Shown: positions 29,403-38,688, counted from the first letter of the stretch. The stretch is 64,000 nucleotides of DNA from Streptosporangium amethystogenes (GCF_000721075.1 NZ_JOEQ01000027.1:62001-126000); one strand, 5' to 3'. Notes: generated from the letters alone by a model not told the origin. Made by a program: numbers and translations.

Positions 29403-30806
29403 TCAGAGCTCGAAGCGGGCCACCCGGCGGAGTTTGTTCATCGCGTCCAGGGCGGCGACCTTGTAGGACTCGGCCAGGGTGGGATAGTTGAAGACGGCGT
29501 CGACCAGGTAGTCGATGGTGCCGCCGCAGCCCATGACCGCCTGGCCGATGTGGAGCAGTTCGGTGGCGCCGGTGCCGAAGACGTGCACGCCGAGCAGGGC
29601 ACGGGTCTCCGGGGAGACCAGGAGCTTGAGCATGCCGTAGGTGTCACCGATGATCTGGCCTCTGGCCAGCTCTCGGTAGCGGGAGATGCCGACCTCGAAG
29701 GGGACGTGGGAGGCGGTCAGCTCGTCCTCGGTGTGGCCGATGAAGCTGATCTCGGGGATGGTGTAGATGCCGATCGGCTGCAGGTGGTGGATACCGCGCA
29801 GCGGTTCCCCGCAGGCGTGGTGGGCGGCGATGCGGCCCTGCTCCATGGAGGTGGCGGCCAGGGACGGGAAGCCGATGACGTCGCCGACGGCGTAGATGTG
29901 CGGCGCGGTGGTGCGGTAGTGCTCGTCGACCTGGATGCGGCCTCGGGCGTCGGCGGCCAGCTCCGCGTTCTCCAGCGCGAGTTCGTCGGTCATGCCATGG
30001 CGGCCGGCCGAGTACATCACCGTCTCGGCGGGGATCCTCTTGCCGCTCTCCAGCACGGTCAGCGCCCCTCGGGTGCGGCGCTCCACGGCGGCGACGGTCT
30101 CACCGAAGCGGAAGGTCACCGCCAGGTCGCGCAGGTGGTACTTGAGCGCCTCGACGATCTCCAGGTCACAGAAGTCGAGCATCCGGTCGCGGCGCTCCAC
30201 CACCGTCACCTTGGTACCCAGCGCGGCGAACATCGAGGCGTACTCGATGCCGATCACCCCGGCCCCGACGACCACCATGGAGTCGGGGATGTCCTGCAGC
30301 TTCAGGATGCCGTCCGAGTCGATGATGGTGTGGTCGTCGAACTCCACGGTGTCGGGACGGGCCGGCCGGGTACCCGTGGCGACAATGATCTTGTCAGCGG
30401 TGACCTTGGTCTCGTGGCCGTGCTCGTCGACGACGCCGACCGTGTGCGGGTCGACGAAGTGGCCCATCCCGCTGAGCACCGCCACGTGGTTGCGCGACAG
30501 CTGGCTGCGGATCACGTCGATCTCCCGGCCGATCACGTGCTGGGTGCGGATGCCCAGGTCGGCCGCGGTGATCTCGTCCTTCACCCGGTAGCTCTGGCCG
30601 TACATGCCGCGCTGGTTGAGGCCGGTCAGGTGCAGGACGGCCTCACGCAGCGTCTTGGAGGGGATGGTGCCGGTGTTGATGCACACTCCGCCGAGCATGT
30701 TGCGCCGCTCGACGAGCGCGACGCGCCGTTCGAGTTTCGCGGCGGCGATCGCGGCCTTCTGCCCACCCGGCCCGGAACCAAGAACGATGACATCAAAATC
30801 CCACAT
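29403..30806 (-). CDS. sthA: Soluble pyridine nucleotide transhydrogenase
   Basis: FAD enzyme that transfers hydride between NADPH and NAD. The 467-residue length is exactly that of the family. The FAD motif GSGPGGQ is at the N-terminus. The redox site reads [13 protein letters not shown], where the second cysteine of dihydrolipoamide dehydrogenase is replaced by Thr, the hallmark of Si-specific transhydrogenases. The NAD motif [11 protein letters not shown] and the C-terminal dimerisation domain follow. I used the ATG giving [12 protein letters not shown]; a longer frame reaching 30863 is not conserved. It lies next to, but not clearly in operon with, the VOC gene. Confidence 0.95.
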   Translation of the reverse strand: MWDFDVIVLGSGPGGQKAAIAAAKLERRVALVERRNMLGGVCINTGTIPSKTLREAVLHLTGLNQRGMYGQSYRVKDEITAADLGIRTQHVIGREIDVIRSQLSRNHVAVLSGMGHFVDPHTVGVVDEHGHETKVTADKIIVATGTRPARPDTVEFDDHTIIDSDGILKLQDIPDSMVVVGAGVIGIEYASMFAALGTKVTVVERRDRMLDFCDLEIVEALKYHLRDLAVTFRFGETVAAVERRTRGALTVLESGKRIPAETVMYSAGRHGMTDELALENAELAADARGRIQVDEHYRTTAPHIYAVGDVIGFPSLAATSMEQGRIAAHHACGEPLRGIHHLQPIGIYTIPEISFIGHTEDELTASHVPFEVGISRYRELARGQIIGDTYGMLKLLVSPETRALLGVHVFGTGATELLHIGQAVMGCGGTIDYLVDAVFNYPTLAESYKVAALDAMNKLRRVARFEL

Positions 30807-31058
30807 AGGGCTCAGTGTGAACGCACCGGGCGATCTCAGCCAGACTTGTGATCCCGCGCCCACCGGGGGCTTCTCGCCTCCCCGGCCGGGAAAGACACCC
30901 CTGCCGGGTGAACCCGGACCGTGACGGCCTGGTCAACACCGCCGCGGGCCGCCGTCTCCTCCGGCCTCGGCGCACCGGCACCCCGCCCCGTGACCGCGTC
31001 TCAGACAAGCGTCTCCCCCAGCGGCGGCCGTACGCCGCCGCCCCGTGTCGTCACCGGC

Positions 31059-31304
31059 CTAAACCGTCATCCCCACATGGTCCACGATCGCGGTCGCCCC
31101 TTCCTGGCGTGCGCAGTTGGCGCAGCAGAACCAGCGCCGATCGGCCTCGACGCCGTGTCCGACGATGCGGACCCCGCAGTGCTCGCAGATCGGCGCCATC
31201 CGCTGGATCGCGCACTCGAAGCTGTCGAAGACGTGCACCCTGCCCTGGGTGTGCACCTCGAAGCTCATGTCGTAGTCGTTTCCGCACGTTTCACAGGTCG
31301 CCAT
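31059..31304 (-). CDS. Small zinc-ribbon protein
   Basis: An 81-residue cytoplasmic protein. Four paired cysteines form two knuckles: CETCG near residue 4 and CEHCG near residue 40. A further WFCCANCARQ lies near residue 60. It resembles the small metal-binding proteins often annotated as prokaryotic metallothionein-like. A strong GGGGGG precedes the ATG by four bases. Function is unknown. Confidence 0.8.
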   Translation of the reverse strand: MATCETCGNDYDMSFEVHTQGRVHVFDSFECAIQRMAPICEHCGVRIVGHGVEADRRWFCCANCARQEGATAIVDHVGMTV

Positions 31305-31361
31305 GTTTCCCCCCGAAAAATCGTGGCTTTTCCGGTGCAGTCCTACCCAGGTATCCGCGAG

Positions 31362-32423
31362 TCAGACAATCCTTCCCACCGCGATCACCGCCGCGACCAG
31401 TACGAACACCGCCGAGACGGCCAGCAGCGGGGGGAGCAGCCGGGCGAACCTATCGCGCGCCACAAGACGGGCGCGGTTGGCGTCGATCCACTCCCCCAGG
31501 CGGGGCCAGGCGTAGGGCAGCGCCTGGTGGACCAGGCACGCCCGGCCTCCCCGGTGCTCGACCAGCCCCGCGAAGCCGTGCAGGACGTCCTCGGAGCCGG
31601 CGGGGATCCTGGCCTCGCGGGCGACCGCCTGCCCGTCGGTGTCGATGGCGACGAGCCTCAGGAACACCGCCGGCACGCGCTCCCGGTCCGTCGGGTCCAG
31701 CGCGGCGAACGCCGACTCGGCAAGCGCGCCCAGCCCCGGATCGTCGCAGGCCGTGCGGACCCTGGCCGCCACCTCGGCACCTGCCCGCAGCAGCGGGGCC
31801 GTTTCGGGCCCCGGCGTATCCCTCCGGGGAACGGCCGGGTCGGCGGCGATCAGGGCGATCAGCAGATCACGCGCGGCGGGTCTGGCACGGGGATCCTTGG
31901 CGAGCGCGGCAGCGGCCAGGGGCCGCAGCGGGCGGGGCAGCGGGCTCAGGTCGGGGTCGAGTGAGAGGATCCGGTGCATCACCGCGCCCAGGCTGCCCGC
32001 CGCGAACGGATCCTCGCCACTCGCGGCGTACAGCACGATCCCGCCCCAGGCGAACACGTCGGCGGCGGTACCCGCCTCGCCGCCGGTGAACACCTCGGGC
32101 GCCGTGTACGACGGCGCGCGCGGCCTGATCCCGGTGACGGTCAGCGCGGTTCCCAGGCCGGGGCTCACCCCGAATCCGAGGATCCCGGGCCCGTCCCGGC
32201 CGAGGAACACCTTGTCGGGGGTGAGGTCGCGGTGGATGACCCCGGCCTCGTGAAGGGCGGTCAGCGCGACGGCGATCGCCGTCGCGAGGGCGTGCAGGTC
32301 GTCACCGCCGAAGAACTGGCCGGCCCCGCGCAGGCTGGGGCCCTCGACGTACTCGCTGACGATGTACGGCCTGGGCCCGTCCAGATCGGCGTCCAACACC
32401 CCCGCCGTACAGAACGACGCCAC
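31362..32423 (-). CDS. N-lobe-less Ser/Thr pseudokinase with C-terminal membrane helix
   Basis: A 353-residue frame that begins directly in the kinase hinge region (SFCTAGVLDADLDGPRPY). The N-lobe, with glycine loop and catalytic Lys, is absent. HRD is kept at 64-66, but the following motif is HRDLTPDK rather than HRDLKPDN. The metal-binding DFG has become GFG at 83-85, so it should not be an active kinase. After the C-lobe comes a helical region paralogous to that of the next kinase, ending in a membrane helix (about 329-353). A GAGGG lies 6 bases before the GTG, so translation is possible. The first 96 bases of the gene lie within a perfect repeat of the upstream paralogue. Confidence 0.75.
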   Translation of the reverse strand: MASFCTAGVLDADLDGPRPYIVSEYVEGPSLRGAGQFFGGDDLHALATAIAVALTALHEAGVIHRDLTPDKVFLGRDGPGILGFGVSPGLGTALTVTGIRPRAPSYTAPEVFTGGEAGTAADVFAWGGIVLYAASGEDPFAAGSLGAVMHRILSLDPDLSPLPRPLRPLAAAALAKDPRARPAARDLLIALIAADPAVPRRDTPGPETAPLLRAGAEVAARVRTACDDPGLGALAESAFAALDPTDRERVPAVFLRLVAIDTDGQAVAREARIPAGSEDVLHGFAGLVEHRGGRACLVHQALPYAWPRLGEWIDANRARLVARDRFARLLPPLLAVSAVFVLVAAVIAVGRIV

Positions 32424-32426
32424 CCG
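32328..32426. repeat. 99-bp perfect direct repeat, copy 1
   Basis: This block is identical base for base to 35688-35786 (offset 3360). It covers the first codons of the downstream kinase fragment, while sequence on both sides diverges. The identity is far above that of the rest of the two paralogues. Confidence 0.95.
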
Positions 32427-32450
32427 CGACCCTCGGATAAAAAGTTTCTA

Positions 32451-35400
32451 CTAACCGGGGCAAACGTTGCGATAGGGCAGGTCACCGAGATAACTGCGCC
32501 ACTCCTCGCGCGCGAGAGTGCGGCCCGCGCGCTCGCAGACCGCCCGCGCCACCGCCTCCGGCTCGACCGGATACTCGTCCAGGGTGCCGGCCGAGTCGAC
32601 GACGACCAGCCGGGCTCCGTCGGGACTGAACGCCAGGGACCGGAACTCACCGCTCTGCGCGGCGATCGGCGGGCCGAGGCGGCGTCCGGTCTCGACGTCC
32701 CACAGCCCCACCGACCGGTCGTTCACCGCCCCTGCGACGACGTCTCCGCGAGGTGAGAACGCCAGGGTCGTCTTTGTGGCCGGTTCTGTCCTGATCAGGT
32801 TTCCCACCCGGTCCCTGCTCCGGGTCTCGAACACCGAGACCCGCCCGACCTGGTCGGCGGTGGCGAAGCGGGCGCCCTTCCTGTCGAAGGCCAGCGCGGT
32901 GGTCGGGATGGTGACGGTGGGCGCGCCGTACGTCTCGCCGAACGGCTCGCCCGTTGAGGCGTTCAGCAGCCGGTGCTCTCCCCCCGCGACCGCCAGCGTC
33001 CTGCCATCGGGGGTGAAGACCAGCCCCTCGACCGACTGCTGGGGCCTTGACCAGCGGAGCTTGCCGCCGGGCAGGTCCCACACGGTGATCTCCCCGTCCG
33101 GGCCGCCCGTCGAATCGAAGTAGAGGGTGTAGGAGGCCACCGCGGTGCCGTCCGCGCTGATCGCCACGGCGAACACCTGCCCCTCGCGGACCGTCTCGAC
33201 GGCGGCGATCCGCTTGGCGCTGGCGACGTCCCACACGGTCAGCCGGGAGCTGTCCCCACCGGTGTTGGCCACCAGTCGCCGTCCGTCCGCGCTGAAGGCC
33301 ATCGCGAAGGCGCCGTCGGCGCCTCCGGGCCCGACGTTCAGCGTGCCGGTCCGGGTACGCCGGCGCACGTCACGGATGACGATCTCATTCGCTCCCTCGT
33401 CCCTGGACGCGAGCAGCCGGCCGTCCGGGCTGAGCGCCGCCCAGTTGGTCCCGGGCCCCTTCAGCGGGGTGGGCCTGGTCAGCGCGCCGACGTCGAGGGT
33501 CGTCACCGAATCCTCGGTGAGATAGCGCAGCGCCCGCCCGTCCGGGTCGAAGGCAACGGCGGGCATGAACCCGTCGACCTTCTGGGTGAGCAGGAGCCTG
33601 CCGTCTCCTACCCGCCAGACGCGCAGGGTCGTGTCGGTCACCGCGGCCAGGAAGCGCCCGTCGGGGCTGAAGACCAGATCTCCACTGACACTCCCCTCGA
33701 AGAAACGGTCGAGATCGACCCCGGTGGACGCGTCGCGCAGTTCGAGCCTCCTGCCCCGGGAGACCGCGACGGTTCTGCCGTCCGGGCTGTAGGCCACCCG
33801 CAGTCCGCACCCGTTGCAGCGGGTGCCCAGTGGGATCCTGCGCAGGCCGTCCAGGGTGAAGGCCGCCAGTTCCCCGTCCAGCCCGCCGACGGCGATCCCG
33901 CTCCCGTCCGTGGAGATGTCGAAGTCGATGCCCGCGATGGGCGGGTACAGCTTCCTGCCGTCCAGGTGGTTCCAGACCGTGAGTCCCTCTCCCTGGGTCA
34001 CCATGATCCAGTCATCGGACCGGCCGAAGAACGCCCCGGTGTCGCCGCCCGCGTTGCGTCCCTGGACGGTGAGGACCGCGCCGGTCGGCTTGCCTGTCGC
34101 CACATCCCAGACCCTCAGCTTCAGGCCGCTGATCACGACGAGCAGTCTGCCGCTCGGGCTCAGCGCGATCACGCGCAGGTCGTCGCCGATCCCGCTGAGG
34201 GCACTGACGCGCCTGCCGGTCCGCACGTCCCAGAGTCGTGCCTCACCGTCACTCGCGCTGACGAGCGTGCGCCCATCGGCGCTCAGCGCCCTGAGGGTGT
34301 GTATTCCGGCGGCCGGGTCGTGGAAGGTGGCGGTCTCCCGCTGGGTCAGCGAACCGGCCAGGCTCGCCCTGGCCTCGCTCACCGGTGCCAGCCGCCAGGC
34401 GGCCACGCTGAGCAGCATGGCCCTGACCGGCTCGGCGATCCGCAGCGTGTCGGCCGTCGCGGCGAGCCGGGCGGCCGTCGCCTGGTCGCGCTGGGAGGCG
34501 ATGACGGCGCTGCGCGCGTCGGCCACCCTGCTCTGCTGCACGGCGAGCACCCCGGCGACCAGCGCGACGACCAGCAGTACGGCCAGCGTGCCGGACAGCG
34601 CCCGGCTCCGGCGGGCGCGGCGCCGGGTGAGGGCGGCACCCGCCTCCAGGAAGTCCCGTTCGACCGGGCTGAGCGTGATGTTGCGGCGTCCGGTGGCCGC
34701 CCAGCGCATGGCGTTCTCCAGGCTGCTGCCCTGGAACAGGTCGCCGTCCCGGTGCCCCTGGGCCTGCCAGCGCCGCGCCGCGGTCAGGATGCCGCGGTGC
34801 ACGGCCAGACCGTCCCGGTTGGCCTGGACCCACATCCGCAGCCTCGGCCAGGCCTGCGGCAGCGCGGGCCGCGACAGCCAGACCTCCTCCTCGTCGTGGG
34901 CGATCAGGTACGAGAACACCTCCACCAGACGCCGGACCGCGGTCACCTCGCCCTCCCCGCGTCCGTCGAGGAGCTCTGCCCACCGCGCCTGCCGTACGAT
35001 CAGCTGGTCGTCGTCGGTCACGGTGACCAGTCGCAGGAAGATCTCGGGGGCGAGTTCGCGCTCGGCCGGGCCGAGCGCGACGTAGGCGTCCTCGGCGAGG
35101 GTGCCCAGCGCGGGGTCGGCGGAGGCCGCGCGGATCTGGGCCCCGGCGTCGCTGCCCGCCGCCAGCAGTCTCGGGGTGTCGATGGCTCCGTCCCCGCTGA
35201 CCAGGGCGAGCAGCAGGTCCCTGGCTGTGGGCCTCGCGGCGGGATCCTTGGCGAGCGAGGCGGCGACGAACGGCCGCAGGTGCTCGGGGAGCATGTCCAG
35301 CTGTGGCTGTACCGACAGCACGCGGTGCATGATCCCGCCCAGGCTCTCCGCCCGGAACGGGTCGGCGCCCGTCGCGGCGAAGACCATGATCCCGCCCCAC

Positions 35401-35792
35401 GCGAAGATGTCGACGGCGGTGCTCGCACGCTGGCCCATGAAGATCTCGGGGGCCATGTAGGTCGGGGTGCCCGCCACCATGCCGGTCGCGGTCAGTGACA
35501 TGTCCTCGGTGCGGGCGACACCGAAGTCGATCACGCGGGGACCGTCGGGCCCCAGCAGCACGTTGTCGGGCTTGAGGTCGCGGTGGATGACCCCTGCCTC
35601 GTGGACGGCGGTCAGCGCGGTGGCGATCGCCGTGGCGAGACGGTGCAGGTCTCCCCCGGTGAAGCGGCGCCCCTCGGCGACGGCCCTGCGCAGGCTGGGG
35701 CCCTCGACGTACTCGCTGACGATGTACGGCCTGGGCCCGTCCAGATCGGCGTCCAACACCCCCGCCGTACAGAACGACGCCACCCGGATCAC
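32451..35792 (-). CDS. N-lobe-less Ser/Thr kinase with WD40 propeller
   Basis: A 1113-residue frame. Residues 1-200 are a kinase C-lobe with intact HRDLKPDN (70-77), DFG (89-91) and APE (114-116), but the frame starts at the hinge, so the ATP-binding N-lobe is missing. An in-frame stop lies seven codons upstream. Residues about 200-390 are a helical region like that of nSTAND-type proteins, then a membrane helix (about 395-417) and a coiled segment with SQRDQATAARLAATADTLR. WD40 repeats follow to about 1070 (repeated FSPDGR.L and VWDV). The normal architecture would be a full kinase followed by an extracytoplasmic propeller. The GTG start has no ribosome binding site, so the gene may be a silent cassette. 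Confidence 0.8.
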   Translation of the reverse strand: MIRVASFCTAGVLDADLDGPRPYIVSEYVEGPSLRRAVAEGRRFTGGDLHRLATAIATALTAVHEAGVIHRDLKPDNVLLGPDGPRVIDFGVARTEDMSLTATGMVAGTPTYMAPEIFMGQRASTAVDIFAWGGIMVFAATGADPFRAESLGGIMHRVLSVQPQLDMLPEHLRPFVAASLAKDPAARPTARDLLLALVSGDGAIDTPRLLAAGSDAGAQIRAASADPALGTLAEDAYVALGPAERELAPEIFLRLVTVTDDDQLIVRQARWAELLDGRGEGEVTAVRRLVEVFSYLIAHDEEEVWLSRPALPQAWPRLRMWVQANRDGLAVHRGILTAARRWQAQGHRDGDLFQGSSLENAMRWAATGRRNITLSPVERDFLEAGAALTRRRARRSRALSGTLAVLLVVALVAGVLAVQQSRVADARSAVIASQRDQATAARLAATADTLRIAEPVRAMLLSVAAWRLAPVSEARASLAGSLTQRETATFHDPAAGIHTLRALSADGRTLVSASDGEARLWDVRTGRRVSALSGIGDDLRVIALSPSGRLLVVISGLKLRVWDVATGKPTGAVLTVQGRNAGGDTGAFFGRSDDWIMVTQGEGLTVWNHLDGRKLYPPIAGIDFDISTDGSGIAVGGLDGELAAFTLDGLRRIPLGTRCNGCGLRVAYSPDGRTVAVSRGRRLELRDASTGVDLDRFFEGSVSGDLVFSPDGRFLAAVTDTTLRVWRVGDGRLLLTQKVDGFMPAVAFDPDGRALRYLTEDSVTTLDVGALTRPTPLKGPGTNWAALSPDGRLLASRDEGANEIVIRDVRRRTRTGTLNVGPGGADGAFAMAFSADGRRLVANTGGDSSRLTVWDVASAKRIAAVETVREGQVFAVAISADGTAVASYTLYFDSTGGPDGEITVWDLPGGKLRWSRPQQSVEGLVFTPDGRTLAVAGGEHRLLNASTGEPFGETYGAPTVTIPTTALAFDRKGARFATADQVGRVSVFETRSRDRVGNLIRTEPATKTTLAFSPRGDVVAGAVNDRSVGLWDVETGRRLGPPIAAQSGEFRSLAFSPDGARLVVVDSAGTLDEYPVEPEAVARAVCERAGRTLAREEWRSYLGDLPYRNVCPG
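35688..35786. repeat. 99-bp perfect direct repeat, copy 2
   Basis: Identical to 32328-32426. It covers the first codons of the WD40 kinase fragment, and homology between the two genes ends abruptly at its outer edge. The block may be a recombination junction. Confidence 0.95.
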
Positions 35793-36544
35793 CGTCGATA
35801 AGTGTCGTGCTCAACTCACACTCCGTTCAACGGCAGATTGGACGCCCCCGAGGGCGACGAAGTTCGCGGAGTGCCGAACATTTCGAACACGTCTCGCCCT
35901 CCTTGCGTGAACGGTGACGAAACTCTCGCGGCCGACATGGCCCGTGGCCCACTGGGCGGCTTCGACGAGGCCGGGAACACCGACCAGGATGCCTGCTTCC
36001 GGCCTGCCGGGGAGGACCGTTCGGAGATCGGAGACGTCACGGGCCGGCTGGTCGCCAGATTAGCCGGGCCCGCACCGGACGTGCCGCGTTCGGCGCGCGT
36101 ACGCCGCGAAAAACACGTTGTGCCGTGGCGGCCGGAGGTGTCGGCGGCACGGGTCGTGACGATTTCGGCGACCAGCGTCCAGCCCCGAGTCGTCGTCACC
36201 ATGCGTATGTCTTCGGAGTCTCTCCGTAGCCAAACCGGTTGATCCAGAGGGCGGGAGCGGACTAGGTTGGCTCGCACGGACTTTCGCGCGTGCCGGGCCC
36301 ACCAGCCCCGGGCACGCCGGTGTCAGGCGACGCATAACACGGCGAGCCCGAGGAGGGGAGGAAGATCATTCGACGCGTCAGGATCATCCGGCAGCGGAAC
36401 GCCCGCCGTCCCGCCCGCGTTTCCGGTCTGGATCTGAGGTCTCCCTCGGGCCGCACACTCCCCTATTGACCTGGTCTTTACGGCAGTCTTATGCGGCGAT
36501 CTGTAGATATTTCATATAACGGAACCATCACGCCGGGGGGCTCA
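35793..36544. other. Intergenic region, about 750 bp, no gene supported
   Basis: Overlapping frames exist on both strands (about 150 codons each), but neither has a ribosome binding site, recognisable motif or actinomycete codon bias. No missing kinase N-lobe can be found here. The right end carries the promoter of the small gene at 36545. Confidence 0.45.
36466..36494 (+). promoter_or_regulatory. Candidate housekeeping promoter for the 57-codon gene
   Basis: TTGACC (36466-36471), 17 bases of spacer, then TTATGC (36489-36494). The minus-10 is imperfect, but the surrounding DNA is unusually AT-rich. A TAGATA slightly further down is an alternative minus-10. The leader would be about 45 bases. 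Confidence 0.45.
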
Positions 36545-36718
36545 ATGAAGAGACTTGTGGTCGTGCCACCATATGTCGCACGGCTCAAGATCAGGGATAT
36601 TCGTTCCGCGACACGCCGTGGAGTGACCGGCGACACCAAGGTGGTCGATCTCAGCGCCTACACGGGCCGCAACGTTCTGCGCTTTCCACAGACGAGCGGT
36701 CCCACCTCCGCCGCCTGA
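36545..36718 (+). CDS. Orphan 57-residue basic peptide
   Basis: A monocistronic small gene encoding MKRLVVVPPYVARLKIRDIR and a further 37 residues ending in an Ala-rich tail. It has a GGGGGG before the ATG, its own promoter-like sequence and an immediate strong terminator. It is basic and has no signal peptide or membrane helix. Codon choice (CTT, CCA, TAT, AGA, ATT, ACA) is less GC-biased than in neighbouring genes, suggesting recent origin or transfer. I do not recognise it. A modified-peptide precursor is conceivable, but no modifying enzyme is adjacent. Confidence 0.6.
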   Translation: MKRLVVVPPYVARLKIRDIRSATRRGVTGDTKVVDLSAYTGRNVLRFPQTSGPTSAA

Positions 36719-36728
36719 CCTCCATCGC

Positions 36729-36754
36729 GAAAGACCCGCCCGGGCGGGTCTTTC
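36729..36754. terminator. Strong bidirectional intrinsic terminator
   Basis: A perfect 26-base palindrome, GAAAGACCCGCCC with GGGCGGGTCTTTC, lies 10 bp after the stop of the 57-codon gene. T-rich ends on both sides allow it to work in both directions. On the other strand the nearest gene is the NmrA gene at 36930. Confidence 0.88.
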
Positions 36755-36929
36755 CCCGTTTCCGGCCCCTTCCCATGCCCGCTCGCCGGCCTCCGGGCCT
36801 GCTCGCGGCCCGGCGCCTTCCGGGTGAGGAGCGGCAGGATCATCGGAGCCGGCGCGCAGAGGGCGAGCACGCCCCGCTGTCAGGTCACACTCCCGCGGAA
36901 CGGCACACGCGTGATGGAGACCATCTCGT

Positions 36930-37703
36930 TCATCGTCCCGTCGCTTTCGCCTCGTACCCGCTCCGGCCGGAGGCCGCGGAGACGAAGTCCGCGAAGGTCC
37001 CACGCCCGTCGGGGTGGTCGGGCGCGAGGTGCACGCCACGCCGGAAGGCGGCGGCGATCCTGCCGGGTAGGGGCAGCGGCATGACGAGCCCGCGCCCGCC
37101 GGTGAGCCGCAGATAGGTCCGCGCGAGCTCCGCCGCGCTCACGATCTCCGGGCCGCCCATGTCGGGCACCCGCCCGGCGGGTGCGCCCAGTGCCAGCTCC
37201 ACCAGTCGCTCGGCGACCTCCGTGACCTCCACCGGTTGGAAGTCCGTCCCCGCGGAGACCGGCAGGACCCTGGACCTCGCCAGCTTCCCCAGCACGAGCA
37301 CCAGCAGGTTGTGGAACTGCGTCGTGCGCAGGATGGTGTACGGCAGCCCCGAGTTCTCGATCAGCCTCTCGACCTCGTGCTTGCGCCGGTAATACGTGTA
37401 CGGGTGCCGGTCGACGCCGACGATGGAGACATGGACCAGGCGGGTCCCGGGTGGCGTCGCGGCGATCAGCCGCCGGGCGGCCTCGACGTCCGCCGAGGGG
37501 TCGCGCGGGTCACTGGCGAGGTGCACGATCGTATCGACCCCTTCGAGAGCGGGGCCGAGTCCCGCTCCCGTCCGCAGGTCTCCGATGTAGGGCTCACGGG
37601 TGCGGCTCAGCACTCGGACCGGGTGACCGGTCCTGGCGAAACGGTCCACGACATGGCGCCCGAGGACCCCGGTACCACCGGTTACCAGCATGTTTTCCGT
37701 CAT
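36930..37703 (-). CDS. NmrA/atypical SDR family NAD(P)-binding protein
   Basis: A 257-residue Rossmann protein with TGGTGVLGRHVVDRF at the N-terminus. It has the family pattern VHVSIVGVDRHPYTYYRRKHEVERLI, where the usual SDR catalytic Tyr is not clearly placed, and SGLPYTILRTTQFHN. Proteins of this type bind NAD(P)H as redox sensors or act as reductases/epimerases. It begins 4 bp after the sigma factor stop, with GTAGGGGT before the ATG, so the two are one operon. ECF41-type sigma genes are typically linked to such an oxidoreductase or epimerase. Confidence 0.9.
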   Translation of the reverse strand: MTENMLVTGGTGVLGRHVVDRFARTGHPVRVLSRTREPYIGDLRTGAGLGPALEGVDTIVHLASDPRDPSADVEAARRLIAATPPGTRLVHVSIVGVDRHPYTYYRRKHEVERLIENSGLPYTILRTTQFHNLLVLVLGKLARSRVLPVSAGTDFQPVEVTEVAERLVELALGAPAGRVPDMGGPEIVSAAELARTYLRLTGGRGLVMPLPLPGRIAAAFRRGVHLAPDHPDGRGTFADFVSAASGRSGYEAKATGR

Positions 37704-37707
37704 ACCC

Positions 37708-38571
37708 CTACGAACCAGTGACCCCTTGCAAATGTGACAGCTTTTCCGGATTGAGCACGATACGCAGGCCGACGACGGTCTCGGCGGAGACCTCGATCAC
37801 GAAGATCGAGATGATCTCTCCCCCGTGCCGGACCAGGACCGCGTCCTGACCGTTGACGTCGGCGTGGGCGAACTCCACCGCCTGCCCGTACCTGCCGGCG
37901 ATCCCGGCGAGGTAGCGGACGACCTTCTCCCTGCCGGTGATCGGCCGCAGCGCGGCACGCGCCTTGCCGCCACCGTCGGCCCAGGCGACCACGTCGTCGG
38001 CGAGCAGCCGCTCCAGCCCCGCCAGGTCGCCGCTCGTGGCGGCCGTCAGAAACCGTTCCACGATCCTTCGCCGCTGCTCGCCCGGGGCGTCGAACCTCGG
38101 ACGTTTACCGACCCTGCGCCGGGCCCTGCCGTACAGCTGGCGGCAGTTGGCCTCGGACAGATCGAGCACGTCTGCGATCTCGCGGTAGCCGTAGGAGAAC
38201 GCCTCCCGCAGCACGAAGACGGCCCGCTCGGCCGGGGTGAGCCGCTCCAGCAGGAGCATGAAGGCCATGGACACCGCGTCGCGCTGCTCGGCGGTCTCCA
38301 TCGGGCCGAGCGCGCCGGTCTGCGCGGGCTCGGGAAGCCAGAAGCCGACGTAGCGCTCACGGGTGGCGCGGGCGGCGGTCAGCCGGTTGAGGCAGAGGTT
38401 GGTGACCACCTTGGCCAGCCAGGCTCCAAGGGAGCCGATGTGCTCACGATCGGCACCGCTCCAGCGCAGGTAGGCGTCCTGGACGACGTCCTCGGCCTCG
38501 GCCGCCGAGCCGAGCATCCGGTAGGCCAGGCCGAACATCCTCGGCCGCTCCGCCTCGAACTCCTCGATCAC
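37708..38571 (-). CDS. sigJ: ECF41-type sigma factor (SigJ family) with SnoaL-like C-terminal domain
   Basis: A 287-residue extracytoplasmic-function sigma factor. Region 2 covers about 5-70 (MFGLAYRMLGSAAEAEDVVQDAYLRW) and region 4 about 120-175 (YGYREIADVLDLSEANCRQL). A C-terminal SnoaL-like domain of about 110 residues carries the ECF41 signatures WADGGGKARAALRP and NPEKLSHL. In this group the C-terminal domain, rather than a separate anti-sigma factor, controls activity. I chose the GTG giving MIEEFEAERPRM. The frame extends to a TTG at 38646, but that part is Gly-rich and not conserved. Confidence 0.92.
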   Translation of the reverse strand: MIEEFEAERPRMFGLAYRMLGSAAEAEDVVQDAYLRWSGADREHIGSLGAWLAKVVTNLCLNRLTAARATRERYVGFWLPEPAQTGALGPMETAEQRDAVSMAFMLLLERLTPAERAVFVLREAFSYGYREIADVLDLSEANCRQLYGRARRRVGKRPRFDAPGEQRRRIVERFLTAATSGDLAGLERLLADDVVAWADGGGKARAALRPITGREKVVRYLAGIAGRYGQAVEFAHADVNGQDAVLVRHGGEIISIFVIEVSAETVVGLRIVLNPEKLSHLQGVTGS

Positions 38572-38688
38572 CTGACCAGGGTGCCAGACGGAGCGGAGAC
38601 CCCCGCCGCCGCCCTCCCCGACCTCGCGCGTCGCGGTCGCCGGCAAGGATGCCGAGACGGTGGCCAGGCCACCGGTGCCGGTGCAGCC

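Noticed and set aside
35802..36277. Overlapping frames of about 150 codons on both strands upstream of the kinases
   Set aside because: No ribosome binding sites, no recognisable motifs and weak codon bias. A lost kinase N-lobe was specifically looked for and not found.
37704..37740. ECF41-type promoter (TGTCACA) between sigJ and the NmrA gene
   Set aside because: TGTCACA is present at the end of sigJ on the coding strand, but no CGTC lies at the expected 16-base spacing, and the two genes are only 4 bp apart.
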